A stretch of 64,000 bases of DNA, taken from NCBI GenBank assembly GCA_965237595.1, contig CBDEFY010000004.1:186001-250000 (forward strand), given 5' to 3'. Source of the DNA: UBA9611 sp965237595. Lineage in GTDB: Bacteria; Chloroflexota; Dehalococcoidia; Lucifugimonadales; UBA3495. The translations under genes and the position numbers were made by a program. A model generated the notes under the pieces. It was not told the origin of the DNA. It did no database searches and was given only the letters and a program-made list of their open reading frames with translations. Shown in pieces: positions 50,906-60,024 of this stretch. Position 1 is the stretch's first letter, and each line of letters begins with the position of its first letter.

Positions 50906-51757
50906 TTGCCTGCAGGAAGGGTCGCCCTCTTTACTGGCCCTGGCGGGGTCGGAAAGTCCCGCCTGGTCCTTCAGTTGGCCGCAGCTATTGCCAGCGGCGG
51001 CGGCGACGGTGACACATGGATCGAAACCCCCGACGTCGACATCCTCCGTCTGGGCAATGGAGTTAGTTCGGACGGGGACTGCGTCGTATACGCCAGTTGG
51101 GAAGATGAACCGGAGGAAATTTACCGGCGGCTGGCAGATATTTCGGGAAACCCCGCACCTTGGGCTACCCCCGCACGCCTCGACCGCTTGCACCTGATCG
51201 ACATGGCCGGTCTTGGACCCATATGGGCACCCGAGAGGGGCCGCCACATATCGACCCTTGCGGAGATCACGGCGGCCGGACAGAAGGTCAGGCGCCACTG
51301 TGAAGAATATGGGGCCCACCTCCTCATCTTGGACCCCCTCGCAGCCGCCTACGCCGGAGACGAGAACGCCCGGGGCCTCGTCCGGGCCTTCATATCAGAC
51401 TGGGACTCCTGGGGCAGGAAGCATAACTGCGCCGTCCTTCTGGTGGCCCATCCTCCAAAGTCCGGGGCCAATTTTGCAGGGTCTACCGACTGGCAGGGAG
51501 CAGTCCGGGCCATGTGGACGTTGGACAAGACTCTCCGAGGCCCCAGGCCCAAACAGGGCAGTGATGACCGCACTCTCTCCTGGCAGCTGGCGTTGGAGAA
51601 AAGCAACTACGGACCTGCACAGCCGGCCCTGCACCTGGACTGGGACACCTCCGGCAACGGCCTCCGTTGGCAGGCGCTGGGGCCATGGGACGACACCGGC
51701 CCGTTCATAGCCAACTCCAACGGGGCCGGAAGGAACGGGTATGACAACTGGAGTTGA
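50906..51757 (+). CDS. RepA-like AAA ATPase (hexameric helicase type)
   Basis: A 283-residue ATPase of the RepA/AAA_25 type used by plasmids to unwind origins. It starts at a TTG (LPAGRVALFTGPGGVGKSRL, Walker A). The second part has VVYASWEDEPEEIYRRLADI, LLILDPLAAAYAGDENARGL (Walker B), and CAVLLVAHPPKSG with the sensor histidine. The upstream codons (HRHW) restore a typical HWLPAGRVAL but no better start. It overlaps the next gene by 17 bases and so forms an operon with it. Confidence 0.8.
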   Translation: MPAGRVALFTGPGGVGKSRLVLQLAAAIASGGGDGDTWIETPDVDILRLGNGVSSDGDCVVYASWEDEPEEIYRRLADISGNPAPWATPARLDRLHLIDMAGLGPIWAPERGRHISTLAEITAAGQKVRRHCEEYGAHLLILDPLAAAYAGDENARGLVRAFISDWDSWGRKHNCAVLLVAHPPKSGANFAGSTDWQGAVRAMWTLDKTLRGPRPKQGSDDRTLSWQLALEKSNYGPAQPALHLDWDTSGNGLRWQALGPWDDTGPFIANSNGAGRNGYDNWS

Positions 51758-53306
51758 AATGAGGGCCGAAGAGCACCTGGCCGACGCCATCTCCGCTGTT
51801 TTGAGCCGAACCCCGCTATTTGAAGGGCTCCCGGCCCCAACGTACCCCGAACTCGCCGAGTTCGTATGCAGTGGCGATTGTCCGGACGATATCATCAGGG
51901 ATTCAGCAAGTCGCCACTTGGCCAACCTACAGGAGTCCATGCATAAGGACGGCTCAGAACGACGTGACGGCCCATCCAAGATAATCGAACATGTCCCCTC
52001 CGAGAATCCAATAGCAACGGAGGAACCAGACCTGCCGGCCAACAGGCTGAAACCCATGATTGACCCGGAATGGCTGGTTCTGGCGTGTGAGACTTGGCAC
52101 GACTTGGGCCAGCCGGCCTTTCGTCATCCGTTAATACCGTTCATCAAGGCTTGGTTTGACAGCCGGCCTCTGGAGGTGAAAGCCGAGCACAGACGAAGGG
52201 GCATTCTGCCGAAGCAAGTCGCTTACCGCTATACGTCACTCCCAGGGCTCGACATACCTGGCCCTGGCCCATCTCCCGGTATGGTTCCGGCTCCGGAACA
52301 GGGGTTCCTCCCTGGCCTGATTCCAGACCGTCCTCCTCTTCCAACCCTTCTGGCTCTTTATGACCGCGCCGGGGGCAGGTCCGCAGCAGGAGCCACACCA
52401 GCGCCCCTTGAAATGCGGTTCTTCACCACTGCGCTCATGGCTCTGCCAACTTCCGCTCGGGACGGCCAACTTCACGAGCTAACATTCACCGTGGGAGAGA
52501 TCGTCGAAGATTGGCTCAACTGGAAGACCAAGAATTATCGGGCTAAGGGCACATACACCGGCCTCGCAATTCAACGCGCCCTGAACATCGTCCGGAATAT
52601 GTGCATCGAGATGCCAAGGCAGGACGGTAAACGCGGGCCGGGTGGATGGTACTATCCAGTCATCGTGTCTGCCGGACAAGGCTGGGATTTAACCAGCAAG
52701 ATAGCTCTCGCGATGCGACTCCCTGACGGAAGCGGTGTCGGCCCCCAGGTGGACCGGGCGATGCTCAGCTATCTCGGAAACCTATCCGGACCATCTTACC
52801 GAGCCTACCTGGGGCTATGCTGCGAATGGGACCGTGTGGGCTCCCACAATGGACGCCTGATACGACCTACTCAGCCAAAGGTCCTCCGAGCACCCGGTGG
52901 TCAGGTAATAGACAGCGCCGGACGGATATTACGGAACCAGGGAGGTGCACCGGTGTACACGCCCCACGACAAAAGGGCTATTACAACCGGAGAAAGGGAA
53001 CCCAACCCGGCCCGGGTCCGTTACCCGGAATACGACGCCTCTGGCCTCCTTGCCCTGTGTTTCCATGAGCATGTGTTGGATATGCCATCCAAAAAAAGGG
53101 CGGTCTATTACAGCCGGGCGCGCCGGGCGGTTGAGGTGATTGAATCAACAGGTGGCTGTGCGATCGAGAGATTGGGTCATAACCCTCGCACGGGTTGCAT
53201 GCCCTGGCGGATCATGCCTCCCGATCAGTTAGGCCCGGACCCCAGAGAGTTGGAGAGGGCTGGGTTACAGCCCATTCCTCTCCAACCATTCCCTACACCC
53301 TTGTAG
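51741..53306 (+). CDS. unknown 521-residue protein, probable plasmid replication partner
   Basis: A 521-residue protein with no domain I recognise with certainty. Middle: LHELTFTVGEIVEDWLNWKT, a possible winged helix region. End: KKRAVYYSRARRAVEVIEST, GGCAIERLGHNPRTGCMPWR, another helix-turn-helix-like stretch as in replication initiators. Linked by overlap to the RepA-like ATPase and followed at 60 bases by 21-bp iteron-like repeats. An initiator role is inferred from this arrangement. Confidence 0.6.
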   Translation: MTTGVEMRAEEHLADAISAVLSRTPLFEGLPAPTYPELAEFVCSGDCPDDIIRDSASRHLANLQESMHKDGSERRDGPSKIIEHVPSENPIATEEPDLPANRLKPMIDPEWLVLACETWHDLGQPAFRHPLIPFIKAWFDSRPLEVKAEHRRRGILPKQVAYRYTSLPGLDIPGPGPSPGMVPAPEQGFLPGLIPDRPPLPTLLALYDRAGGRSAAGATPAPLEMRFFTTALMALPTSARDGQLHELTFTVGEIVEDWLNWKTKNYRAKGTYTGLAIQRALNIVRNMCIEMPRQDGKRGPGGWYYPVIVSAGQGWDLTSKIALAMRLPDGSGVGPQVDRAMLSYLGNLSGPSYRAYLGLCCEWDRVGSHNGRLIRPTQPKVLRAPGGQVIDSAGRILRNQGGAPVYTPHDKRAITTGEREPNPARVRYPEYDASGLLALCFHEHVLDMPSKKRAVYYSRARRAVEVIESTGGCAIERLGHNPRTGCMPWRIMPPDQLGPDPRELERAGLQPIPLQPFPTPL

Positions 53307-53368
53307 GGTTGTAGGGAGTGAGGGTATGTAGGGGTGATGAGAATTTATGCCTGAAAGTTTTAGTTTGA

Positions 53369-53452
53369 CAACAGCTGATCACGGATAGGCAACAGCCAAT
53401 CGCGGATTAGCAACAGCTAATCACATATTAACAACAGCTGATCACAAGAACC
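53369..53452. repeat. four 21-bp iteron-like direct repeats, candidate replication origin
   Basis: CAACAGCTGATCAC or a close variant begins at 53369, 53390, 53411 and 53432, exactly 21 bases apart, so all copies lie on the same face of the helix (two turns). Variants: CAACAGCTGATCACGG, CAACAGCCAATCGCGG, CAACAGCTAATCACAT, CAACAGCTGATCACAA. An AT-rich stretch (GAATTTATGCCTGAAAGTTT and on) precedes them. The array is 63 bases after the 521-residue gene, which is downstream of a RepA-like ATPase. This is the layout of an iteron origin; origin function is inferred. Confidence 0.65.
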
Positions 53453-53479
53453 TGCTACTTGGCTTCATGTGGTTAACCT

Positions 53480-53679
53480 CGCGGGTTTAGCCAAGACCCT
53501 GGCTGGGAGGTGGTCTCAGAAACCTCCACAGGGGATTCGACCCAGTTACCACCAAGCACCCCGAGTGGGCTATCCTTCAGGTGGCGATGTGGGGTGATCC
53601 CAAGCAGCAGGCACTCAATACTGCCCTAACGCGTCAGCAGCTTGATCGTCTGAATGGGGTGCAGGTTCCTTTGTTCTGA
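53480..53679 (+). other. possible short coding remnant
   Basis: The plus strand frame ending at 53679 reads FDPVTTKHPEWAILQVAMWG, DPKQQALNTALTRQQLDRLN then GVQVPLF and stop. It looks protein-like but is short, with no start or ribosome site. It may be the end of a lost gene. Outside it and the repeats, 53307-53838 holds no gene. Confidence 0.3.
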
Positions 53680-53838
53680 TGTTCTGAGCAAGGTGCAATG
53701 TCCATGGCCACCCTCGGTACATGAGGAAATCGCCAAGCATTGTTCTGTCTTCAATTCTTCTTAAAACCCGCATCCTAGCCCTTCGGGTAGGTTCTGTCAG
53801 GCCCTGTACTCTGTCCTGTACATAGGGGGATAAACGTC

Positions 53839-54240
53839 ATGGACGACGTGCAGGACACGGTGGACATCCCCACGGCGGCCGGTAGGATGGGCATTACCCC
53901 GGAGGCTGTACGCAAGCGTATAGCGCGGGGTACTCTGCCAGCCACGAAGCAGGACGGCAGGTGGTACGTCGTCCTGGATGGACAGGATGGCCAGGGTCCC
54001 GCGTCCTGGACGGGACGTCCTACCCCGGACGGTATAGACAGCGTCCAGGATGCCGTACAGGACGATAAGGACAAGCTCATAGAGGTGCTCCAAGCCCAGG
54101 TCGAAAGCCAGGGAGCGCAGCTGGAAGCCCGGACCCGAGAGGTTCAGGAGCTCCACGTCCTGCTCCAACAGACCCAAGCCGCCCTGCCGCCAGCCCGGGA
54201 TCCCCGGCCGTGGTGGCGGCGGCTGTTGGGGAGGGCGTAG
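53839..54240 (+). CDS. helix-turn-helix protein with a coiled coil
   Basis: A 133-residue protein. Residues about 8-45 are an excisionase-type helix-turn-helix (DIPTAAGRMGITPEAVRKRI, ARGTLPATKQDGRWYVVL). Residues about 75-115 are a coiled coil (DKLIEVLQAQVESQGAQLEA, REVQELHVLLQQTQ), and it ends PWWRRLLGRA, a tail seen in accessory proteins of mobile elements. A partition- or replication-control role next to the iteron array is possible. Confidence 0.7.
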   Translation: MDDVQDTVDIPTAAGRMGITPEAVRKRIARGTLPATKQDGRWYVVLDGQDGQGPASWTGRPTPDGIDSVQDAVQDDKDKLIEVLQAQVESQGAQLEARTREVQELHVLLQQTQAALPPARDPRPWWRRLLGRA

Positions 54241-54362
54241 GAGTTATCGACCACGCTCTACCGCTTCCTGTAGCACTGGTTCCAAATGCCCTAGAAACGT
54301 GGCCGGAAAGTGGCGTCAGCCGGGTGGACAGCTATACTTGAGCCATCAAGAAATAGCGAGGA

Positions 54363-54851
54363 ATGGCAGTGCTGGGAGAGCGTTCCGATCAAAGGGGCCT
54401 GTGGGAAGCGGACCGGCTGTATCTGGACCACGTGGGCAAGGACACCTTCTATGGTCTGCTGGCCTCGCTGCGTGGCCGGTTGTTCCGGGACGCAGATTTC
54501 GCCGGGTTCTACTGCGCCGACAACGGCCGGGACAGCGTGCCGCCCAGCCTGCTGGCCACGGCCGGCGCAGTCAAGGACAGCTACAATCTGTTGGCCGACG
54601 GGATCGTCAAATTGTTATGGGCTCTGGCGGCAGTGGAAAGGCACCTGAGCCATCTTCATCGCCCCACAAATGTAGATTCCACCTTGGCTTTAGTTAGGGA
54701 GTCCGCGCTTTTCTTAGGAGGCGATGGCCTAATTGCCTTAGAGGAAGCCCAGCGAGACGCTGCCCACAGTCAACTGCCGAGCCCATACCATAAAGAATTA
54801 TTCCGACGTCGCCTCAGCGACACGTTGTCAGTATGTAAAAGGCGGAGTTAA
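54363..54851 (+). pseudogene. transposase N-terminal fragment (DUF772 type)
   Basis: The first ~70 residues (GLWEADRLYLDHVGKDTFYG, LLASLRGRLFRDADFAGFYC, DNGRDSVPPSLLATA) are the N-terminal domain of DUF772/IS1182-type transposases. After AVKDSYNLLADG the similarity stops and the rest is unlike any transposase. No DDE domain follows; instead an IS21 element begins at about 54841. A remnant left by deletion or IS21 insertion. Confidence 0.7.
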
Positions 54852-54957
54852 AGTGGACCACCTGGACGGATTGACCGCCTGACATTGTGGCGGTTGAAAA
54901 ATGTACCGTCCTGTGCCATCGATAGGTTCGAAGTCGTGCTTATGGGTGGTGGGATGG

Positions 54958-56473
54958 ATGTACCAGGTGGACGTGTATCTACGGATCCGACGGGCGGTGA
55001 TGGTGGATGGGATGAGCATCCGGGAGGTCTCCCGGGTGTTCGGGTTGCACCGGGACACGGTGCGCAAGATTCTGGCCTACTCAGCGCCGCCGGGCTACCG
55101 GCGACAGACTCCGCCCCGGCGTCCTAACCCTTCGACAAGCTCAGGAGGAGCCCTTCACCGCCGTCATCGACCAAATCCTGGTAGACGACCTCAAGCGTCC
55201 CAGGAAGCAGCGCCACACAGCCCAGCGGATCTTCCAGCGGCTCAGGGACGAGCATGGGTTCGGCGGCCAGTACACCATAGTCAAGGACTACGTAAGGGAG
55301 CACCGCCGCCGGTCGCAGGAGATGTTCGTCCCTCTGTCTCATCCGCCGGGCCACGCCCAGTGCGACTTTGGCGAGGCCCTGGTGATCATTGGCGGGGTGG
55401 AACAGAAAGCCCACTGCTTCGTCCTGGACCTGCCCCATAGCGACGGATGCTTCGTCAAGGCTTACCCGGCCGAGACCACCGAGGCCTTCCTGGACGGCCA
55501 TGTCTCGGCCTTCGCATTCCTGGGCGGAGTGCCCCAGAGCATCCTGTACGACAACACCAAGCTGGCGGTGGCCAGGATCCTGGGGGATGGACGCCGTAAA
55601 CGCACCCGGGCCTTCACGGAACTCCAGTCCCACTACCTGTTCGATGACCGGGACGGCCGTCCCGGCAAGGGCAACGACAAGGGGAAGGTCGAGGGGATGG
55701 TCGGCTATATGCGGCGCAACTTCCTGGTGCCGGTCCCGTCCTTCGAGAGCTTTGAGGCGCTGAACGCCCACCTGGAGCGTCGCTGCCTGGCGCGGATGGA
55801 TGCCAGGTTGAGGGGCCACTCAGAGAGCATAGGCCAGCGGATGGAACGGGACCTGGAGGCCCTGCTGCCTCTGCCGGCGGTGGCCTACGACGCCTGCGAG
55901 AAGCAGGCAGGCCGGGTGAGTTCGCTGTCGCTGGTGAGGTACAGGACCAACGATTACTCGGCCCCGGTGGCCTACGGGCACCGGGACGTTCTGGTAAAAG
56001 GCTACGTGGACCGGGTGGTCATCAGTTGCGGGTCCGAGGTCATCGCCCGCCATCACCGCTCCTACCAGCGAGATGATTTTGTGTTCGACCCCGTCCACTA
56101 CCTGCCCCTGCTGGAGCAGAAGACGGCGGCCCTGGACCAGGCCGCTCCCCTGCAGGGATGGGACCTTCCCGAGGAGTTTGCCACGCTGCGCCGGTTGCTG
56201 GAGTCCCGCATGGGACGAAGGGGCAAGCGGGAGTTCGTCCAGGTACTGCGGCTATTCGAGCATTTTTCGCCTGGGGAGGTCCACGCCGCGGTTCGGGATG
56301 CCCTCCGTCTGGGGGCTTTGAGCTTCGACGCGGTGAAGCATCTGGTGCTCTGCCGGCTGGAGGGCCGGCCGCCCCGCCTCGACCTGGAGCTCTATCCCTA
56401 CCTGCCCCAGGTGCGGGTCAGCATCACTTCCGCCGGGGATTACATGACATTGCTGTGGGGGAGGGCGGCATGA
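54958..56473 (+). pseudogene. istA: IS21 transposase IstA, broken by a short insert
   Basis: IstA is the DDE transposase of IS21. The N-terminus has MYQVDVYLRIRRAVMVDGMS, IREVSRVFGLHRDTVRKILA (helix-turn-helix). At about 55127-55150 a ~22-base segment containing CCTTCGACAAGCTCAGG shifts the frame. The remainder is whole: PRKQRHTAQRIFQRLRDEHG, PPGHAQCDFGEALVIIGGVE with the first aspartate, GGVPQSILYDNTKLAVARIL with the second, NDKGKVEGMVGYMRRNFLVP with the glutamate. The insert is a short dispersed repeat known from many bacterial genomes. Not functional as it is. Confidence 0.88.
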
Positions 56474-57252
56474 ACAGCCGGTCCACGCTGCTGCTGGAAC
56501 ACCATCTGAAGGAACTGAAGCTGCCCAGCTTCTTCCGGGAATACGGGAAGATGGCCGCCCAGTGCGCCGCCGAGGGAGTGGACCACCCAGGGTACCTGCT
56601 CAGGCTCGCCGAACCGGAACTCATCGACCGCCACCAGCGCATGGTGGAGCGGCGGATCCGGTCCGCCCGCTTCCCTGCCGTCAAGACCTTCGACACCTTC
56701 GACTTTACGGCCATCCCGTCGGTGAACAAGGCGCTGGTGATGGAACTGGCCCGGTGCGAATACGTCCAAAACCGGGAGAACGTCATCGCCGTCGGCAACA
56801 GCGGCACCGGCAAGACCCACGTGGCCCTGGGACTGGGCCTGGCCGCCTGCCAGAAAGGGATGTCCGTGGGCTTCACCACCGCCGCCGCCCTGGTCCACGA
56901 GTTGATGGAGGCCCGAGACGAGAGGCGTCTGCTTAATCTACAGAGACAACTTTCCCGCCTCAGCCTGCTGATCATCGACGAACTGGGCTTCGTGCCCCTG
57001 TCACCCACCGGGGCGGAACTGCTCTTCGAGGTCTTCAGCCAGCGCTACGAGCGGGGCTCAATCCTGGTGACCACCAACCTTCCCTTCGACGAGTGGACCG
57101 AGGTCTTCGGGTCGGAGAGGCTCACCGGGGCCCTGCTGGACCGCCTCACCCACCACGTCCACATCCTGGAGATGAACGGCGAGAGCTACCGGCTCAAGCG
57201 TAGCAGAGAGGGAGTTGCCTCCCAAACTCAAGACAAGCCTCACGAAGAATAG
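56470..57252 (+). CDS. istB: IS21 helper ATPase IstB
   Basis: IstB is an AAA+ ATPase of the DnaC type that helps IstA. 260 residues: LLLEHHLKELKLPSFFREYG, VIAVGNSGTGKTHVALGLGL (Walker A), LLIIDELGFVPLSPTGAELL (Walker B), LVTTNLPFDEWTEVFGSERL and LTHHVHILEMNGESYRLKRS. The ATG overlaps the istA stop. Intact. Confidence 0.93.
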   Translation: MNSRSTLLLEHHLKELKLPSFFREYGKMAAQCAAEGVDHPGYLLRLAEPELIDRHQRMVERRIRSARFPAVKTFDTFDFTAIPSVNKALVMELARCEYVQNRENVIAVGNSGTGKTHVALGLGLAACQKGMSVGFTTAAALVHELMEARDERRLLNLQRQLSRLSLLIIDELGFVPLSPTGAELLFEVFSQRYERGSILVTTNLPFDEWTEVFGSERLTGALLDRLTHHVHILEMNGESYRLKRSREGVASQTQDKPHEE

Positions 57253-57403
57253 GTAGCATCAAGACCTTCCTGCCTGTCCTCTGCTGACCCACCCGTAAGC
57301 AGGCCATTTCCCTCAACAAGTGGTGCGGACATTTATGCTGGCCAGTTAGCTCGGACTTTTTCGCCGAACATGAACACACCAGGTGGTACAGTTTTACTCC
57401 GCC

Positions 57404-57704
57404 CCAGTGGCCCAACATGCCTCCGCCATTGACAATCGTCGAAGATTCTCAACACGTTGAGCTTGGGATACCTCTGGCCCTGATTGGCGGTGAATTGATA
57501 ATCGGTGTTGGCTTCTGCCGCGAAGGCAAACCAATCGACGTCAAAGATGGGGGGATCAAGGTTTAGGATCCCTTCATGATATTTGCCCGTCACACTGCCA
57601 TTTAAGACCAAACGTCCGATGGTGGTGACGTCGTCAGCCAGATCTCCGCCTGAGGGCTCACTGACGGATTCCGTGATCTCTATGCCGTGCCCGAGTATGC
57701 TCAT
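57404..57704 (-). pseudogene. fragment of a secreted protein with a PPC-like domain, cut by IS21
   Basis: The minus strand encodes HGIEITESVSEPSGGDLADD, VTTIGRLVLNGSVTGKYHEG and DVDWFAFAAEANTDYQFTAN followed by QGQRYPKLNVLRIFDD. The pattern 'DD...G.l.l...v.G.....D.DWFaf.l.a...Y' is that of a bacterial pre-peptidase C-terminal (PPC) domain. The frame meets the IS21 border at 57403. The start of the gene is also missing, as no signal peptide or ribosome site precedes it. Confidence 0.6.
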
Positions 57705-57791
57705 TTTCAGGATTTTGCTGCCCGTGGTCGTTCGCCTGTGGACATTCGGCTACTGCCCTCTGTGCCGTCGAGCGTCCTGCGGCTCTCGGGT

Positions 57792-58631
57792 TTAGCCTGA
57801 CGGTCCTCCCATCACCATCCCGCACTCGGCTGCCGCACTGAAGAAGGCCAGGGGCGGCTCTCCCTCTTTGGATTCCAGAGATGCCGCGATTCCTTCGGGT
57901 CCGCCCAGCATGTTCATGACGCACTGCATGGCTTCCCTTCCTTCAGGTGGCAGGTCCAGGGCCGGACTGGCAGCCTGCCACTCCTCTTCGTTCAGGCAGC
58001 TGAGCGTGATTAAGAATCCCGCCATGCCCTGGACCATGGCGGCTTCCTCGCCGGATCCTTCCTGGTTGGCGAGCATCATGGCGCGCAGGTCGAAGTTCTG
58101 GAACCCGGCGCTGACGCAGGCTGAGGTGTCATCGCTCAGCGGTCCGGTCTGGTCTGTGAATCCGTTCAGGACTAGCTTCAGCAGGGTCTCGTGCTCCAGG
58201 CATCCGACCATTGCGTCCCTTTCCTGCGGCGACGCGAGATCCGGGCTGTTCATCAGAGTCACCAACTGCTGGAGGTCTCCGATTTCCGACAGGCAGGACA
58301 GCTCGGCGTCTGACAGATCGGACGTGAGGAGTCCCGTGGCGTTCATACCGGTGGGGCCGGGCATTCCAGACTCCGGAGTTGTTTCCGATGGCGCGTCGGT
58401 TGGCACCGGCATCGCGGTGGGGATTGGGGTCTCGGTCGGAGCCGGGACTTTGGTTGGCTCCGGGACTTTGGTCGGAGTCGGGACTTCTACCGGAGCGGCG
58501 GTTGGAGCCGGAATGGATGCGGACGTCGGGGCCTGGGCCGCGGCGGTTGGGGATGAACTCGTCTCCGGGCCGGAACAGGCCAATAGGGTCGTCAGGGCGA
58601 CGAAGAGCGCGCAATACAGTAGTTTCGACAT
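57792..58631 (-). CDS. lipoprotein with a Pro/Thr-rich linker
   Basis: A 279-residue protein with a lipoprotein signal (LLYCALFVALTTLLAC, lipidated cysteine at residue 19). Residues about 35-85 are a linker of repeated P-T-K-V-P-E and P-T-E-T-P-I units, as in surface proteins of Chloroflexi. The C-terminal 190 residues are helical with six cysteines (SDAELSCLSEIGDL, DAMVGCLEHETLLKLVLNGF, SACVSAGFQNFDLR, SCLNEEEW, CVMNMLGG, AAECGMVMG). No known domain recognised. Confidence 0.75.
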   Translation of the reverse strand: MSKLLYCALFVALTTLLACSGPETSSSPTAAAQAPTSASIPAPTAAPVEVPTPTKVPEPTKVPAPTETPIPTAMPVPTDAPSETTPESGMPGPTGMNATGLLTSDLSDAELSCLSEIGDLQQLVTLMNSPDLASPQERDAMVGCLEHETLLKLVLNGFTDQTGPLSDDTSACVSAGFQNFDLRAMMLANQEGSGEEAAMVQGMAGFLITLSCLNEEEWQAASPALDLPPEGREAMQCVMNMLGGPEGIAASLESKEGEPPLAFFSAAAECGMVMGGPSG

Positions 58632-58702
58632 GGCAGTGGTGCTACTCCTCAGATTGGGCAGTTTCCCATCAGTTGGATAATACCGATGCTCGATCGGTTA
58701 TC

Positions 58703-58903
58703 TTAGCCGGGACCGCCGGCTGCGGTGGGCAGGACACGTACTTCAGCTCCCACCAATTGCTCCGCAACCGCCAGGTCGTACTGAGCCTGCAGGTTCAGCC
58801 AAAACTGGGGGTCCATGCCAAACCAATGCCCGAACCTGAGAGCGCTGTCACCGGTCACCGCACGTTTGCCCGACAGAATCTGGCTGATTCGGTTGGGTGG
58901 CAC
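58703..58903 (-). pseudogene. HigA-type antitoxin, truncated
   Basis: A HigA-like XRE antitoxin end: MPPNRISQILSGKRAVTGDS, ALRFGHWFGMDPQFWLNLQA, QYDLAVAEQ. This is the second half of the HigA helix-turn-helix and its C-terminal helix. The first half (GLSLREQLPP) lies upstream in another frame, so a frameshift separates the two. No HigB toxin is found beside it. Confidence 0.7.
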
Positions 58904-59034
58904 GTCAATCTGACGTGTTTCAACATGGCGGCAGTTGCTCCCTCAGTGATAGTCCACAATCTCAACGTCGGATGGCCCTGCCTGCCCCGCGGCCCGCAAC
59001 GGCTAGCTGTCAGGAAATCGTGTAAAAGGCGGGG

Positions 59035-59253
59035 CTAACCGCCCCGACGTTCCAAGATCCAGGCTGCGCCGATGACCAAGCCGGTCAATCCCAAGGTAAA
59101 GGGCAGGGTCATCATGAAGGTGAGCATCACGGCCTCCGGCTGGACGCTGCCCAACGGCAGGTTGACGGCCCGCACGATGACGACGATGGCCAGCAGGCAC
59201 AGCCAGGCTATTGCTGCGTATTTCGATACTCGCTTCGTTTTCGAGCAGGTCAT
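59035..59253 (-). CDS. small membrane protein with two spans
   Basis: A 72-residue protein starting MTCSKTKRVSKYAAIAWLCL. It has two hydrophobic spans, AAIAWLCLLAIVVIVRAVN and MLTFMMTLPFTLGLTGLVIG, and a basic end (ERRGG). GAGG lies eight bases before the ATG. Unknown function. Confidence 0.55.
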   Translation of the reverse strand: MTCSKTKRVSKYAAIAWLCLLAIVVIVRAVNLPLGSVQPEAVMLTFMMTLPFTLGLTGLVIGAAWILERRGG

Positions 59254-59610
59254 GACTCCCACCTCTTCTCCGGCTGACGGAGGGCTTTCCAACTCATACG
59301 GAACCGTTGAGTGACCGGTTTCCCCTTCCGGCTCGCCCGCCGCTCTGCTTCACAGGATGCAGGTCGGCGTCCCGTCCGGCGTAGGAGCCGACACCGGCGT
59401 TACGGAGGACGGGCAACAGGAACTCATATCGGAGGTCGTGCTGGTAAAGTGCAGCGGCGCTCACTGGACAGACCCGCCCCCAGATTATAATGACCAAAAC
59501 ACCAGCATGGCCATGCCTGCTGGCAGGTGGCAACCGCAAACTGGAAAGGCCCAGAAACCAATTTCTGAGCCTTTTGTTGCTCGAACCGAGCGACTAACGT
59601 TCAGCCGATG
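59254..59610. other. gene-free stretch
   Basis: No frame here has a ribosome site or a family-like sequence. A minus-strand frame at 59294-59539 is basic and low in order. A weak inverted repeat GGTTTCTGGGCCTTTCC / CCCAGAAACCAATTTCTGAG lies near 59545-59570 and might be a terminator for the HbpS-like gene. Confidence 0.35.
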
Positions 59611-60024
59611 TTATACGTTTAAACCTGCCAAGCCAGCTTGGGCAATCGATTGGTCGTCGATGCCACTGGGTAAACCGCCTACACCAATCGCGCCGACGAC
59701 TGCGCCGTCCTTGAGGATAACAACGCCGCCTGGGAGGGCGATTAGCTGGGCGTCGCCAAATGACTCAATCGACCGGCCTTGGCTGCTGAGTTGCTCCGAG
59801 AAGGCCAGGGTGTCCATTCCCCGAATGGCCGAGGTATAGGCCTTTCTAAGGGCGAAGGTGGGCCTGAGGCACCGGTCCATCCGGGCATAGGCTAGGAGGT
59901 TTCCTGCGTCGTCAACCACAGCCATATCTACCTTGCGCCGGTTTGTGTCCTTGTTATAGTCTGCGATCATGGCCGCAACGGCGGCCTGTGCCTGTTCCAG
60001 GCTAAGCATCGGCTTTTCATACAT
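59611..60024 (-). CDS. GlcG/HbpS-family protein
   Basis: A 137-residue protein of the GlcG/HbpS family, which includes a heme-binding extracellular sensor partner and proteins of glycolate or propanediol clusters: YEKPMLSLEQAQAAVAAMIA, DMAVVDDAGNLLAYARMDRC, FALRKAYTSAIRGMDT, LPGGVVILKDGAVVGAIGVG and DQSIAQAGLAGL. All conserved steps are present. The ATG at 60024 has AGGAG nine bases upstream. Binding of heme is a family possibility, not shown. Confidence 0.85.
   Translation of the reverse strand: MYEKPMLSLEQAQAAVAAMIADYNKDTNRRKVDMAVVDDAGNLLAYARMDRCLRPTFALRKAYTSAIRGMDTLAFSEQLSSQGRSIESFGDAQLIALPGGVVILKDGAVVGAIGVGGLPSGIDDQSIAQAGLAGLNV

Larger units (their letters stand above)
54841..57403 (+). 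mobile_element. IS21-family insertion sequence
   Basis: The left end GGCGGAGTTAAAGTGGACCA, and the reverse complement of the right end GGCGGAGTAAAACTGTACCA, match at most positions. Between them lie istA and istB with ATGA overlap, the standard IS21 layout. istA has a frameshift. The right border lies inside a secreted-protein gene, which it cut. Confidence 0.85.

Noticed and set aside
59294..59539. Minus-strand frame of 81 codons between the small membrane gene and the HbpS-like gene
   Set aside because: No ribosome site and no protein-like pattern.
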